The notes under the pieces are model-generated. The model had not been told where the DNA came from and ran no database searches. It saw nothing but the letters and a program-made list of their open reading frames with translations. Of a stretch of DNA of 64,000 nucleotides, positions 11,681 to 27,023 are shown piece by piece. Every line of letters starts with the position of its first letter. The stretch's first letter is position 1. Made by a program: the position numbers and the translations under genes. Source of the stretch: Scylla paramamosain (taxonomy: Eukaryota; Arthropoda; Malacostraca; Decapoda; Portunidae); the NCBI RefSeq assembly GCF_035594125.1, contig NW_026973702.1:92501-156500 (forward strand). Direction: 5' to 3'.

Positions 11681-12476
11681 TAAGTGCATGTGTGGTGCTT
11701 TTGTTAAGAGTGACCGGGATGGATGAGTGTTACCGGTGTGGTGTGTTGTGGAGAGTTACTGAAGAGGGTTAGAAGGAATGGTCTGCAGTGATCAGTGTGA
11801 AATAAGAGGAGAGGATGCGTTGCTTGAGTTTTTCTTGCGAGATGTGCACGTGAAAGGTGTTTAGTGAAAAATAAGGTTTTCTGGGGAATTTATGGATATA
11901 GAAAGATAAATAGGTATGAATTGTGGGGTGTTTCAGGATTGTTTGGGCCAGGTGATGGGCTGTTCAAGGGAGTGAAAAGTTTGTGAAAAGTAAAATGCCG
12001 GCATTTGAGTTATAGAATTAGTGTGTATGTGTGATACAAGTTCATGTCTTAGTAACTTTCCATCTTCCCCAAGTTGCATTACTCTTTTGCAGATGTCTGT
12101 CTTGTGTTGGCGAACGTCCTGTCTGCAGTGCCAGTAGTGCCATGTCGCAGGGTGTGACATCAGGTGAAGAGCCAAATGGAGAGTGTCTGCAGCCAGTACT
12201 GGGTGTGCTGATGCTGTACACAAGTGTCGAGCCAGGTGCCACAGCACATGACTCCACCAGTGTAGTGTCTCTAGTCCAGGATGCACTGCTGTGTACGACT
12301 TGTATGTCTTTATATATTTGTGACTATTCTTATTATATTTGTGAAATAAGACTTGTATGTCTTTGCTAATAAATAAATATTTGTGACTATTCATTCTTAT
12401 TATATATGTGAAATAAATATATAGTTAGCTAACAGTGTGGTATAATAGTGTAAAAATAAATATTTGATAATTCATG
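11681..12476. other. Unique region, candidate gene end without recognised product
   Basis: An open frame of about 110 codons (12031-12369) has no recognised domain. It is followed by AATAAATAAATA near 12369, which could be a polyadenylation signal. Confidence 0.25.
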
Positions 12477-12649
12477 CATGCCCCAAAGGTAAAAAAAAAA
12501 AAAAAAAAAAAAAAAACAGGATTGTGCCCTCTAAACTTTTAAGATACCACTTGCACATAGAAGCCCCGTCCCAGCGACTCCAGTGTCGGCTGGGATGGGG
12601 CTTCTATGTGCAAATGGTATCTTAAACTTAGTTTAGTAGCCAATCCTGG

Positions 12650-12685
<36 letters not shown>

Positions 12686-12699
12686 GCCTTGAGGGCATG
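12477..12699. mobile_element. 223 bp palindromic foldback (MITE-like hairpin)
   Basis: The two arms are near-perfect inverse copies: CATGCCC at the outer ends, a long A-run on the left and T-run on the right, CAGGATTG/CAATCCTG, then a conserved inner stem (AAGATACCACTTGCACATAG paired with its inverse) and a loop of about 6 bases near 12577-12582. No coding capacity. It could be a foldback transposable element or an inverted duplicate of one retrocopy. Confidence 0.85.
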
Positions 12700-14330
12700 A
12701 CCTGTACTCCCAGAAAGACTATTTGCCAAAGATATTATTGACATGGCATAAATAACTATCATTATGTTCAAGATGGTATACTGAATGTTTATTGTTTTAA
12801 TGTGGATGTTAAGTGAATAAATACACAACAATAATATAAACATGGCACTTTTTTTCCTTATTACTGAAGTGCTGGAATGTACAAAACTTATCCCAAGCCT
12901 GAATGAAGGTGGTGGTGGTGGTTGTTGAATACAGAAGAGAGGGACTTGCTACATTCTTCCTTCCCAGACTGGAGTGGACTGGAGAACTCTTGCAGCAGGG
13001 CCTGGGAGCAACAACACTTGCCAATTCTTATGTCCTTGCATCAACTTGAGTGAGGAGCAACCTCTTCTTTGTGAAACTGCCTGCAGCTCTCGTGCCTCCA
13101 CAAGTGTTGAAAGTTGCCTGTCGGTCCCGCCATGACTTGAAGGGAATTTTACGTGTTCTTCCTGCTTGAAATTCTTGACACACTCTTCTTACTGCAACTT
13201 GACTCTTCCCTGATTGCTTTGTCCCAACGATACTTAATACCTCTTGTGGGGCTTGAAGGTGGTGACGCTCTGCCTCTTTTCCTGGTGAAGCTTGACTCCC
13301 TGATTGCAATGGAGTACATTGGGCCTGGCGTGACAACACTGTTTAATAACCAGGTGCTGGTAGAGATTCCTGTGGGCTGTTCATGGGATGATGAAGTGGA
13401 AGCTGCACACTTCACACCTACAAGGAAAACAGACCATTAGTTCCTAGATACATGAAGCTTGTTGTATGTGTTGTGATTCCTTGTAATGTGTTTGATAACT
13501 GATTCCCTACAAAACTAAGACTACACAAGATATATGATGGGAAAATGGAGGAAGCCTGACAAGCACTGCATGGTATGGGAACTGTGCTGAAATTTAATAT
13601 GAAATATGGCTAAATTCCATACTGTCATATTCAAGAAACAAAAATTGAAAGAAAGGAAAGCACCGGATAGAGAAAATCTGAAAAGTATGGCAGTATAACG
13701 TTTGAAGCTGAGAAATGCGCGTTTGATAAATACGTCCCCATTATAATTTAAAGGCAAAAATTTGAAGGATGATGCAGAGTAGAAGAAAACACCAGATAGA
13801 AGAAATTTGCATGGCATCACAGATATTTCAATGGCATGACAGTTAATACACAAGTTTGAAAGATGAACCTGATTAAATATTTCTGTATCTCTGCGCTCAT
13901 GAAGAACACAAATAAAAAAAACTTACAATTTTAAAAGAAGAGTCATTTTAAACTTTGATCCGTACCTTTTAAGTTTATTAATTTTATTCATAGTCAGTTT
14001 ATGGTTGCAGAGAAACAACAATTTCAAATCTAGCCTATCTTTTTGAAACCCACTGTATAATGAACACGTCATATAAGGGAAAGAATTTTGTAGCCAAATA
14101 CATGAGGAAATATTATACAAGAAAATATTTATCAGATGAATAACAAATTAGGAAAAGAACTATTTGAAATAGGCCAACTTTGAGGTGAACTGGGTATAAA
14201 AAAAAAAAAATAAATAAATAAAAATAAATAAATAAGTAGTTTAATAGAACAAAGCAGTATTAGAAAAGTCTAATGCAAATTTAGATTGGAAATGTGTGTG
14301 TGTGTGTGTGTGTGTGTTTGAGAAGGGGTT
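12700..14330. other. Unique region, no recognised gene
   Basis: Moderate-length frames on both strands at 13028-13440 have no family I recognise. The rest is AT-rich. A GT repeat lies at 14293-14319. Confidence 0.45.
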
Positions 14331-14336
14331 ATGTCT

Positions 14337-14550
14337 TTTTGAGTGCATGACCATTGTTTTGGCTGCCTGACTAGGTTTTTGAGTGTCACCAGATTTTTGA
14401 GTGCATCACCAGTTTTTTGAGTGCATCACCAATTTTTTTTTAATGCATCACCAGTTTTTTTGAGTGCATCACCAGTATTTTGAGTGCCACCAGTTTTCTT
14501 GTGCCACCAGTTTTTTTTTTTTTTTTTTTTGAGTGTCATCAGTATTTTCT
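14337..14550. repeat. Minisatellite, unit near TTTTTTGAGTGCATCACCAG
   Basis: Eight or nine diverged copies of a 20-25 bp unit with variable T-run length. Confidence 0.85.
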
Positions 14551-14602
14551 GCATGAGAGTGCGTGGGTGTGCATACAGCGTTATTAAAGGTAGGTAAGTA
14601 GG

Positions 14603-14607
<5 letters not shown>

Positions 14608-14643
<36 letters not shown>
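14608..14643. repeat. (GT)n microsatellite
   Basis: About 17 GT units preceded by GTAG tetranucleotides. Confidence 0.9.
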
Positions 14644-14645
<2 letters not shown>

Positions 14646-14759
14646 TAATGAATAAAGGAAAATAATGACCAATCGTAGTTAAGAAGCCAATTGCTACTCA
14701 GCACAGCGAATAAGCAAAGGGACCACAAAATAGCAGCCACGGACACACCAATCCAACAT

Positions 14760-15400
14760 GATTTTACGTGCTTATATAATATAATCTCAAATTCACTTCC
14801 TTAATTATCACCTCAGTAAGCTTAATCAGACGTCAATCACCTGGACAAACAAGCAACCAACTTACCATCTGGTCAGCATACTTCTCTCACCTGACAAGTT
14901 AAATCACTTTACCTGCAATCTAATCACCCTTGCAGCTTATTCCCTCGCAAAATGCTAAACTTCTATAACTTCCCATCTGATCAGCATATTCATCTCTCCC
15001 CTGATAAGCTTAACTACTTAAGTGTTGTAATCACCATCTATTCAACCTAATCACACTTACCAACCTCACCTGGTCAACCTATATCAGCTCAAGCTAATCA
15101 CATTACCTAACGTGGCTTACCTAATCCCCATACCTGGACAAAACTAACCCAATCACACCTATCCATTCTAATCCTCACGTATTCAACCTAATCATTCGCA
15201 ATCTCAAGGGTTACACATTAATTCCATGCACTGAGTAATAATCTAATATTCTTATCATTACCATACTCTTACCTTCACTCCTTCACCGCCTCCTTCAGCC
15301 TTCCGCCACGAGACCACCGCACTTCGACCTTTCTCCCTCGTTGCGAGTCGTGAAAAGAGCCGAGCGGGGACACCAGGCTGGAGGAATACGAGACAATGAT
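14760..15400. other. Degenerate AATCACCT/ACCTAATC-rich DNA
   Basis: Recurring CTAATCACMYTYACC-like phrases suggest a decayed tandem repeat up to about 15200. No gene. Confidence 0.4.
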
Positions 15401-15403
15401 CCC

Positions 15404-15619
15404 TATTCTGAAACACTTCTGCGCCGCACCTCCACTAAACTGATAAGACTCTAAATGAAGTTGCACAGGTTTTCAAAGATGTTTTAATGGTTCTAGTGAC
15501 ATTAACACGATTTCTATATTATTAACAGGAGAAACGCAATTGAAAACCCGGCTAATCATTTCTGTGGCATTTGAAAAAAAAAAAATATGGTGAGAGAACA
15601 AATGAAGCGTTTCAGAATA
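15404..15619. mobile_element. 216 bp TIR element (family T1)
   Basis: The left end TATTCTGAAACACTTC is the inverse of GAAGCGTTTCAGAATA at 15604-15619 (15 of 16). The interior has RCGCCGCACCTCCACT, a TGGTTCTAGTGACA block and an AAAACCCGGCTAATCATTTC block, which recur at 24797-25148, 32850-33010 and 37135-37400. There is no coding frame, so it is a MITE-like non-autonomous element. Confidence 0.75.
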
Positions 15620-15761
15620 CGTTGCTATATAAGTTCTTTTTCTATCACTGGTATTAATTTGTGTGCGTTCGTATGTTTGCTGGCTTGTGTAAGTAAGGTT
15701 ATTTTATTAAAAATATCGATGTTTTTTAAGTTTGTAATTAACGAGTGTTTGAATGATTGTT

Positions 15762-15762
<1 letters not shown>

Positions 15763-15811
<49 letters not shown>
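15763..15811. repeat. (CT)n microsatellite
   Basis: About 24 units. Confidence 0.92.
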
Positions 15812-15814
<3 letters not shown>

Positions 15815-16060
15815 AAAATATTATACGTATGTAAGATGAACTCCCAAAATATAAGAGTACGATAAGTAAAGTGATTCGAAATTAAAAGAAGTTTCTAACA
15901 GGTTATGAATGAGTTCCAGAACAGTGAACGAGACGACACATTGTTTCCTTAATGCATCAAAAGAAGAAGAAAAAAAAACATTATTAAGAAACGTCATATG
16001 ATCTTAGGAAACTTATTATACTGATCGACTAATGATAATAACAGTGAAGGAAGGAAAATA

Positions 16061-16312
16061 GGAGGAGGAGGAGGAGGAGGAGGAGGAGGAGGAGGAAGGA
16101 GGAGGAGGAGGAGGAGGAAGTGTAGGTTATAATAATATAGTGGGAAAAACGAGACAGTAAATAGTCATAGGAAGTGAAGGTGGTAGTAGTAGTAGTAGTA
16201 GCGGTGGTAGTGGTGGTGATTATGGTGGTGGTGGTGATGGTGGTGGTGGTGGTGGTGGTTGTATTAGTAGTAGTAGTAATAGTAGTAGTAGTAGTAGTAG
16301 TAGTAGGAGGAG
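16061..16312. repeat. (GGA)n and (GTA/GGT)n microsatellites
   Basis: GGA block 16061-16119, then GTA/GGT triplets 16180-16312. Both strands stay open through it by chance. Confidence 0.92.
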
Positions 16313-16429
16313 GAAAGGAAAATGAGTCTGGTTTTAATAGTTGCGGTACTTCTCCTCTTTCTTCTCTTCCTGAAATCCACAAACTTTAGACATAAAAATG
16401 GCGGCAAGACACTTGGATTTGCTTCCCCC

Positions 16430-16430
16430 G

Positions 16431-16496
<66 letters not shown>
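16430..16496. repeat. (CT)n, (TA)n, T-run
   Basis: CT 16432-16460, TA 16464-16480, T-run to 16495. The T-run coincides with the LINE-A 3' terminus. Confidence 0.9.
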
Positions 16497-19700
<3,204 letters not shown>

Positions 19701-19702
19701 TG

Positions 19703-19782
19703 TTTCATAGAGGGACTGCCACGTGTAGGCCTGATGGCTTCTTGCAGCTTCCCTTATTTTCTTATGCTCTTATGTTCTTATC
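19703..19782 (+). mobile_element. CR1-like LINE extreme 3' end
   Basis: TTTCATAGAGGGACTGCC...GGCTTCTTGCAGCTTCCCTT plus octamer-like tail CTTATGCTCTTATGTTCTTA matches the 3' ends at 8518 and 32214. Confidence 0.75.
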
Positions 19783-19938
19783 TATCAGCTGAGGTCCCGG
19801 TGCTCCAGTCAAGGGCAAAGGTTATCTACGGAGTTCGCAGAGGAAAAAATAGTTCAGTGTATGGGAAAAAAAAAAAAATCATTTCTATTCACCAGTCTTA
19901 TAATGATGTTCAGTGACTAGAAAAAAAGGCCGTTTCCC

Positions 19939-20415
19939 ATCCTCCTCCTCCTCCTCCTCCTCCTCCTCCTCTTCCTACTCGTCATGCTCCTCCCACTCAT
20001 CCTTCTCCTTCACTCGCTACTCCTTCCTTTCTCCTTCTCCTCCTCCTCTTCCTCCTCCTTGTCATGCTTTTCCTTCCTTTCTCTTCCTCCTCCTTCTCCT
20101 CCTCCTCCTCCTCCTCCTCCTCCTTCTCCTCCTCCTCTTTTTCCTTCTCCTCCCCCTCTTCCCCCTCTTCCTCTTTCTCCTCTTCCTTCTTCTTCCTTCC
20201 TTCTTCTTGTTATTCCACATCTCCCTCTTCTTGCTTCTCCTCCTTCTCTTCCTCTTCCTCCTTCTCCTCCTCCTCCTCCTCCTCCTCCTCGTCTTCCTCT
20301 TTCTTCTCTTCCTTCTCCTCTTGTAACTCCACCTCTCCCTCCTCCTCCTCTTCCTCCTCCTCTCCCTCCTCCTCCTCCTCGTTCTCTTCCTCTTCCTCCT
20401 CCTTCTTACTTCTTT
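19939..20415. repeat. (CCT)n-rich pyrimidine tract
   Basis: CCT/CTT triplets with interruptions over nearly 500 bp. The three overlapping open frames are compositional. Confidence 0.9.
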
Positions 20416-21225
20416 TCTATAGCGGTAACACTAATGGGGCGGGACAAAAGGACAAAATACATGCACTATACATTATAAACCTCAAGAAAACCCCTAAAAG
20501 TCGTGGCCTCGCGTCCCATAAAGGAGAGTCACGTAGCGAACACTGGAGTTGGATGGAGATGGCAGTAGGAGTTTTTGTTATTATTTTTTACGTGAGTGTT
20601 AAGAAGTCTAGATAGGTGTGAAAAATATGACGAGAAGTAGGGATTTTTTTTTTTATCAGTTAGTCTGGTGAAGAGCACACAATATATAAGTAAATAGATA
20701 AATGAATAAATAAGTAAATAAATAAGTTAGTAAATAAATATATAAGAATGTGAGGGTAAGAGTTTAAAATCAGGTTACATTAGATTAGATTAGGTATTAT
20801 CAAGCAGATTTCCCTCCTTCCACTCTGAACCAGTTTAGAAAAAGTCATCCTTATGAGAAAGTGCTTCAAGTGTTCCTGCTTATAACACGTCAAACGCCTT
20901 CACGAGGTGAGAAGTTCAATCATTTGCATCTGAGTACTTCGAAACAAGACTCCAAGAGGCAACGGAACGGAAGGAAATGAGAAAATAAGCTCAAATAACC
21001 GAAACAGTGAGCTGAACGAAGATTACTGGGAGGGGCGACAGGAGGTGAAGGACAGTTTGACGCTCTGGAGTTTCACATACCAGGCCGAGGCAAGGAAGAA
21101 GGAAGGAGGGCAGGGACGCACTTGTAATTAATCTTATCGTCTCATCCCTCCTTCGTTGGCGGCGGGGTCCCTTGGCTGGATTATACACTGAGAGATTGAT
21201 GCGATGCGATGGGTACCTAGGTAGA
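20416..21225. other. Unique region with AAAT/AAGT repeats
   Basis: A degenerate AAATAAGT tract lies at 20688-20745. No gene. Confidence 0.5.
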
Positions 21226-21229
21226 TAGA

Positions 21230-21231
21230 TG

Positions 21232-21308
<77 letters not shown>

Positions 21309-21470
21309 CAGATAAACACACAGACCAAAGAAGAACAAAGAAAGAGATGAAGACAGACGAAATTACCTAGAATCACACACACACACACACACACACATTC
21401 ATATATCTACGTACACACGAAACACACACACACAAACACACACACATATACAAACAAACATACATACATA
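21230..21470. repeat. (AG)n and (AC)n microsatellites
   Basis: AG 21234-21306 with one interruption, AC 21375-21398, then AC/ATAC-rich sequence. Confidence 0.92.
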
Positions 21471-21664
21471 CATTAACATTCACCCACGCATGGAATTTCA
21501 GTGTTAAGCTAAATAAAACCATCGCGGAGGAGAACGGCCTGAAAAGTTCCATTTATGTCACCACGGGGAAAACTCCCTTCGCCTCAAAGTGGTTTGCAGA
21601 TACAGCACTCGGCACTTCGGGAGAGAAACGCGGCTTTGTCAATGAGCTGCTGGTACTTATTGTT

Positions 21665-22310
<646 letters not shown>

Positions 22311-22685
22311 CTCCGGTCTGTGTATGGAATCCGTGTTTATTCCTCGCATTACTAGGGTCACCATTCTGTAAGGGGAGGAAGACTCTGGGCAGTCAGCCAG
22401 CCAGATATAAACATTCTAATGCGGGACTTGCATGACCGCCCCTAATACTTGTCACTCTATTTTTCAGATGTTTGTAAATTACGACGTATTATCTAAATAT
22501 ACAAAACTCTCCGGAGGGAAGAAGATTTCCTCAAGACCCCCCTAGGGATATGACGCAGGGCAAGGGGGAAGTAAGGGTTATATAGGATACGCGGGTGGCA
22601 GGGATTGACGTCATGTGGCCCAGGATGCACTGCGGTGTTACTCTTACTTGATGGGGAAAGCGAAGCGGGACAGGCAGACGAATGG
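22311..22685. other. Unique region
   Basis: No gene recognised. Confidence 0.5.
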
Positions 22686-22694
22686 TGAGCTTAA

Positions 22695-22915
22695 TGATGT
22701 ATACAGTGACGGTCAGAAGTAGTGATTTATTGAAGAAGTCATGGTCAGAAGTAATAAAAGCAGACAGATGAGGAACATATTTTTGTAACCGGTGTACAGT
22801 CACGGTCAGAAGTAGTGGTAAAGGCAGACAGACAAGTGGTGAGTTTATCAATGTGCGCCCACGGCCGGAAGTAGTGATTTATTGATGTACAGTCACGGTT
22901 GGAAATAAAATGTTT
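22695..22915. repeat. Irregular tandem repeat, core TACAGTCACGGTCAGAAGTA
   Basis: Five diverged copies begin near 22700, 22737, 22793, 22852 and 22888. Several are followed by GTGATTTATTGA or GGCAGACAGA. Confidence 0.8.
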
Positions 22916-22983
22916 TTGCAGTTACCTTCCATATGATTTGCTGACAGTCTATCAGATTTCAAGTTTCGTAGTGGAGCCCTCAG

Positions 22984-23360
22984 CAGAGAGAGAGAGAGAG
23001 AGAGGTCCCTTTTCCTAGATGGACAATCAGGATTACTGCACATAATGTAACGCTAAAGAATTACAGCTGGAAACAATAGCCAACGCAGCACTGCAGTCAA
23101 GCCTATTGTTCCTTGAAATCGAGTATCTATGTGCCAATATCACATTCTTCATCACTGTTACCATTGCATTATTTCATTGCCTCCTTGTCTGTATACATTC
23201 TTAGCCACCGCATCCTACGCAGCTTAGCCAGAGTGAAGGGGTCTCTCAGGCTATAAGGATCCTATTTTGATACGTTCTCTCTCATAAGAGCTATTTTCAA
23301 GGGGAACATAATTAGTCGACATCTGACCAACAGTAATGATTTTACAGTGGGGCGATGGGA
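22984..23360. other. Short (AG)n and unique DNA
   Basis: (AG)n 22984-23005. No gene. Confidence 0.5.
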
Positions 23361-23364
23361 CCAA

Positions 23365-23450
23365 CAGTGTGAATGGTGTATGTATGAGTGTGTGGTGTCT
23401 TGTCTGGGCCACCCCGTGTGGGATTGCCAGCCTGGTATATAGACAGATAG
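23365..23450. repeat. Dispersed repeat shared with 8160-8230
   Basis: TGTCTGGGCCACCCCGTGTG...ATTGCCAGCCTGGT corresponds to TGACTGGGCTGCCTCATGTG...ATTACCAGCCTGAT in the Ran-binding gene intron. Both lie near GT-rich and GACAGATAG sequence. Confidence 0.55.
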
Positions 23451-23810
23451 AAAACTGAATAGTGCTGAATGAGTTACACAAGCAAACACATAAAGCGTAA
23501 AAACTTGCGCAGGGACACGTTAAATGTTTCATAATGGTGTAGTTATGTTGCACCATACATGAGATTTGGCTTGTCAGATAAATACATGGAGTGTGACGCC
23601 TCGCTGTGACACTATTCTGGGCCGCATCGGAACAAGCAGCGGGGCAGAGGAGAGGCGGGGCGGGGCGGTGGGACGGGGTGGAGAGGTTCCATGATACTCT
23701 AACCAGACCCCCGTGAAGCAGAGCAGTAATATGCGACCCGGTGACAGCCCGCCCCCACCGCTCGTTTGTTATCTCCCTAACACACACACACGCACACACA
23801 AGAGTAATGT

Positions 23811-23938
23811 GCGTGTATTGCCTCATAACAAAACCGCATTACAAAGTTATACAAGCGTGGCAGGGGACTCCCTTGCGTGTATTGCCTCATAACAAAACCA
23901 CATTACAAAGTTATACAAGCGTGGCAGCAGAGTCCCTT
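23811..23938. repeat. 64 bp tandem duplication
   Basis: Units 23811-23874 and 23875-23938 differ at only a few bases, all towards the 3' half. Confidence 0.95.
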
Positions 23939-24796
23939 CAGTGCAATATCAAGCGAGCGGTGGCCGGAGCTGGCGGAGTGGTCAGCGGCCCGTCAGTGTG
24001 TGACCAGCGGTGTCGCGTTTTTGTAACATTTTGTAACTCCAAACACTCACTTCTTTCACTATCATGGATGGCAGGGGATGTAATGATGAGGGAAGAGAGT
24101 GCATGAAGTCAAAAAAACCTTGCATAGAATATTTTGTCAGGGTGAAATTGTGGGAAGATTGTTATTTGGCTTTGAAAACAATGAAGCTGAGGAAACAAGA
24201 GATCTAATATACAGACTTTAGCGAAAGGGAAAGAATCTGGAAAAGGAGATACATAACTATAAGGAAATCTCTAAAGAGCAGACACACACTAAATGCTACA
24301 CATACCGCTAATGCAATTTTCAAGCCACCAACACCCAGAACTCTTTCATAGTAATTAGAATGCATTCCCGCACATTCCAAGACGAATTACTTTGCGATAG
24401 CAACAAACAGCGGAAATAAATGAGCTTGCGTATGCCACCTCGATTAAATGCATTTCAGCTTGCATAATGAGCCCAGCGCGAATATTTGAACAACACGGCT
24501 GTGCAATATTCGCTAATGGAGTTATCACGTAATTATTAAAGGAAAACAATTGCTTTCCGTGACACTTCCTCGGCAATTGATATTAGTGATTATCAAACAA
24601 GCCAAACAAGCAGATGATACCTTATCTGTTACGATAAGAGAACCAGTGATACAAACATTCGCCATACTTTTCCTTGAAGCTTCGTCTAATTAATCTAATC
24701 TCATAACTCTTAATTAATGAAAGTTCGGGTTACTTTTTTGGAGTCCTTACTTGTATCTTGAGCTCCACCGCAGACACAAAGACGCACCATGGATCA
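23939..24796. other. Unique AT-rich region
   Basis: No gene recognised. Confidence 0.5.
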
Positions 24797-25148
24797 TATT
24801 CTGAAACGTCTCTGCGTCTTATCTCGACTCGACCAATGAGTGCGTTGATATTTGACGTCAAACTAACCTAAACAGTATTAGATCTTCTAAAGCCAAACTA
24901 ACAAAAACAAAGCTAACCTAAATAGTACTAGATCTCTTAAATTCAATCTAACCTAAACAGTATTAGTGGAAGGCATTCGGGTTCCGAAGTGTGTTTCATG
25001 GTGCCGGTGACAGGTTAACAAGGATTCTACACCATCACTGGAAAAAAAAAAAAAAAGGAAAAGAAAATGAAAACCCGACTTCTCATCTCTGTAGCCTTTG
25101 AAAATAGTCTTGATGAGAACCTAAAGCGTTTCAGAGTACGGGTTACAT
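24797..25148. mobile_element. T1-family TIR element, longer copy (352 bp)
   Basis: Ends TATTCTGAAACGTCTC and AAAGCGTTTCAGAGTA are inverse apart from a few changes. The right half shares GAAAACCCGACTTCTCATCT-type sequence with the 15.4 kb copy. The middle holds a GTATTAGATCT tandem array (24829-24968). Confidence 0.65.
24829..24968. repeat. Tandem array, unit near CTAACCTAAACAGTATTAGATC
   Basis: Three to four units of about 36-45 bp, with the same leader (CCAATGAGTGCGTTGATATT) as the array at 25553. Confidence 0.75.
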
Positions 25149-25552
25149 GAAAACGACACAGATAAGAATGACAACAAGTGTTGGCAGTGTCTCGTCACAT
25201 GCTTGGATTGTGAATGTGAGCAGCTTCAAATTACTACTGGTCGTTACACAACAACACAGAAATCAGTGTGTGCTTATTTATGCATCACTCTGTCGTTATA
25301 CTGTATTACAACTACACTAATCACCTGTATCTCTTAAACCCCCTCTTACACGACACACAATAAAGAGTGTATTTCCATCTCTTAACAGCCAAACTAAATA
25401 CATGTCGCCCTTTGAGCCTGCCAATAACAAGGCAACTTAGAATGCCAATCCGAAGCTTAACATTGTGATCTGTGGCTGCCAGTAACAACACAAGCAGCCT
25501 GCACGCCCCGCTGCCTCAGTACACTCAGTTACCTCAGTCCCTCACCACTAGA

Positions 25553-25748
25553 TAACCAATAAGTGCGTTGATATTTGAAGCCAGACTAACCTAAACAGTA
25601 TTAGATCTTCTAAAGCCAAACTAACATAAACCAAACTACCTAAATAGTATTAGATATCTTAAATCCAACCTAAACAGTATGAGCCAAACTAACATAAACA
25701 GTATTAGATCTCCTGAAGCTAAAGTAACCTAAGTAGTATTAGATCTCG
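25553..25748. repeat. Second copy of the GTATTAGATC tandem array
   Basis: Leader CCAATAAGTGCGTTGATATT then about five units CTAACMTAAACAGTATTAGA, diverged from the first array. Confidence 0.75.
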
Positions 25749-25971
25749 TATACTCCTCACATATGCGGACGAAGCACAATAATTATTCCACGTGTATCAT
25801 CAGTAAAGAGTTAAGTGGTGAGATGGATTTCGCTCAGCTGCTGGTGGTGTGTGGCGATGGTAGTGGTGATGGCGGTGATAGTGGTGGTGGTGGTGGATTG
25901 GCGCCGAGGATGGAATGAAGTGATCGAGTGTGCCAACAAGATTATGAAGGCAGGGTGATTATACAGCTGTG

Positions 25972-25975
<4 letters not shown>

Positions 25976-26041
<66 letters not shown>
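25976..26041. repeat. (AG)n microsatellite
   Basis: About 32 units. Confidence 0.94.
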
Positions 26042-26043
<2 letters not shown>

Positions 26044-26129
26044 CGAAACATGTAAATTAGCGGGACAGTTTCCAATATTTCATACAAGAAAATAAAATAA
26101 AAGGGGGAGAAAAGTAAAAACATGATGTA

Positions 26130-26240
26130 GGGAAGGAATGGAGAAAGGATGGAAGAAAGGAAAGAACGAAGGAACGAAGGAACGAAGGAAAGAGGAAAGT
26201 AAGGTATGAGGTAGGGAAGGAGGGAAGGATGGAATGAAGA
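26130..26240. repeat. Degenerate (GGAA)n
   Basis: GGAAGGAA/GAACGAAGGAACGAAG repeats. Confidence 0.8.
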
Positions 26241-26461
26241 AAGCTGGTTGGTTCATCACGTAGTAAAAAGTTCTTCAGGTTCTCGTCTCTATTAAGGCAG
26301 CTGATGATTAAAGGAGAGAAAGATAAATCGATGCAAACTGCTCCCTGATTTCCCAAACGGCTGAATACTCACTTTTTTCTAGTCTCCCTCTTACAGTTGA
26401 AAAAAGAGGAAGAAACTAAGTTAATCTTTGTAACTACTCTGCAGCGAATATGAAAGGTATG

Positions 26462-26463
<2 letters not shown>

Positions 26464-26552
<89 letters not shown>

Positions 26553-26553
26553 C
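26464..26553. repeat. (CT)n microsatellite
   Basis: CT units with two CC interruptions. Confidence 0.93.
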
Positions 26554-26664
26554 AAAATAGTTTCTTTTGCTCTCTAAGGGCCACTGCTGAGTTCCTTCAA
26601 TTTAGCCAAAGAGCAACAAAATCCAGAGAGCTATTTAAGATCGTCAAAGGAGATTACAGAACTG

Positions 26665-27021
<357 letters not shown>

Positions 27022-27023
<2 letters not shown>

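Noticed and set aside
13028..13440. Overlapping frames of about 100 codons on both strands
   Set aside because: Three frames are open at once, with no recognisable family, start context or splice support.
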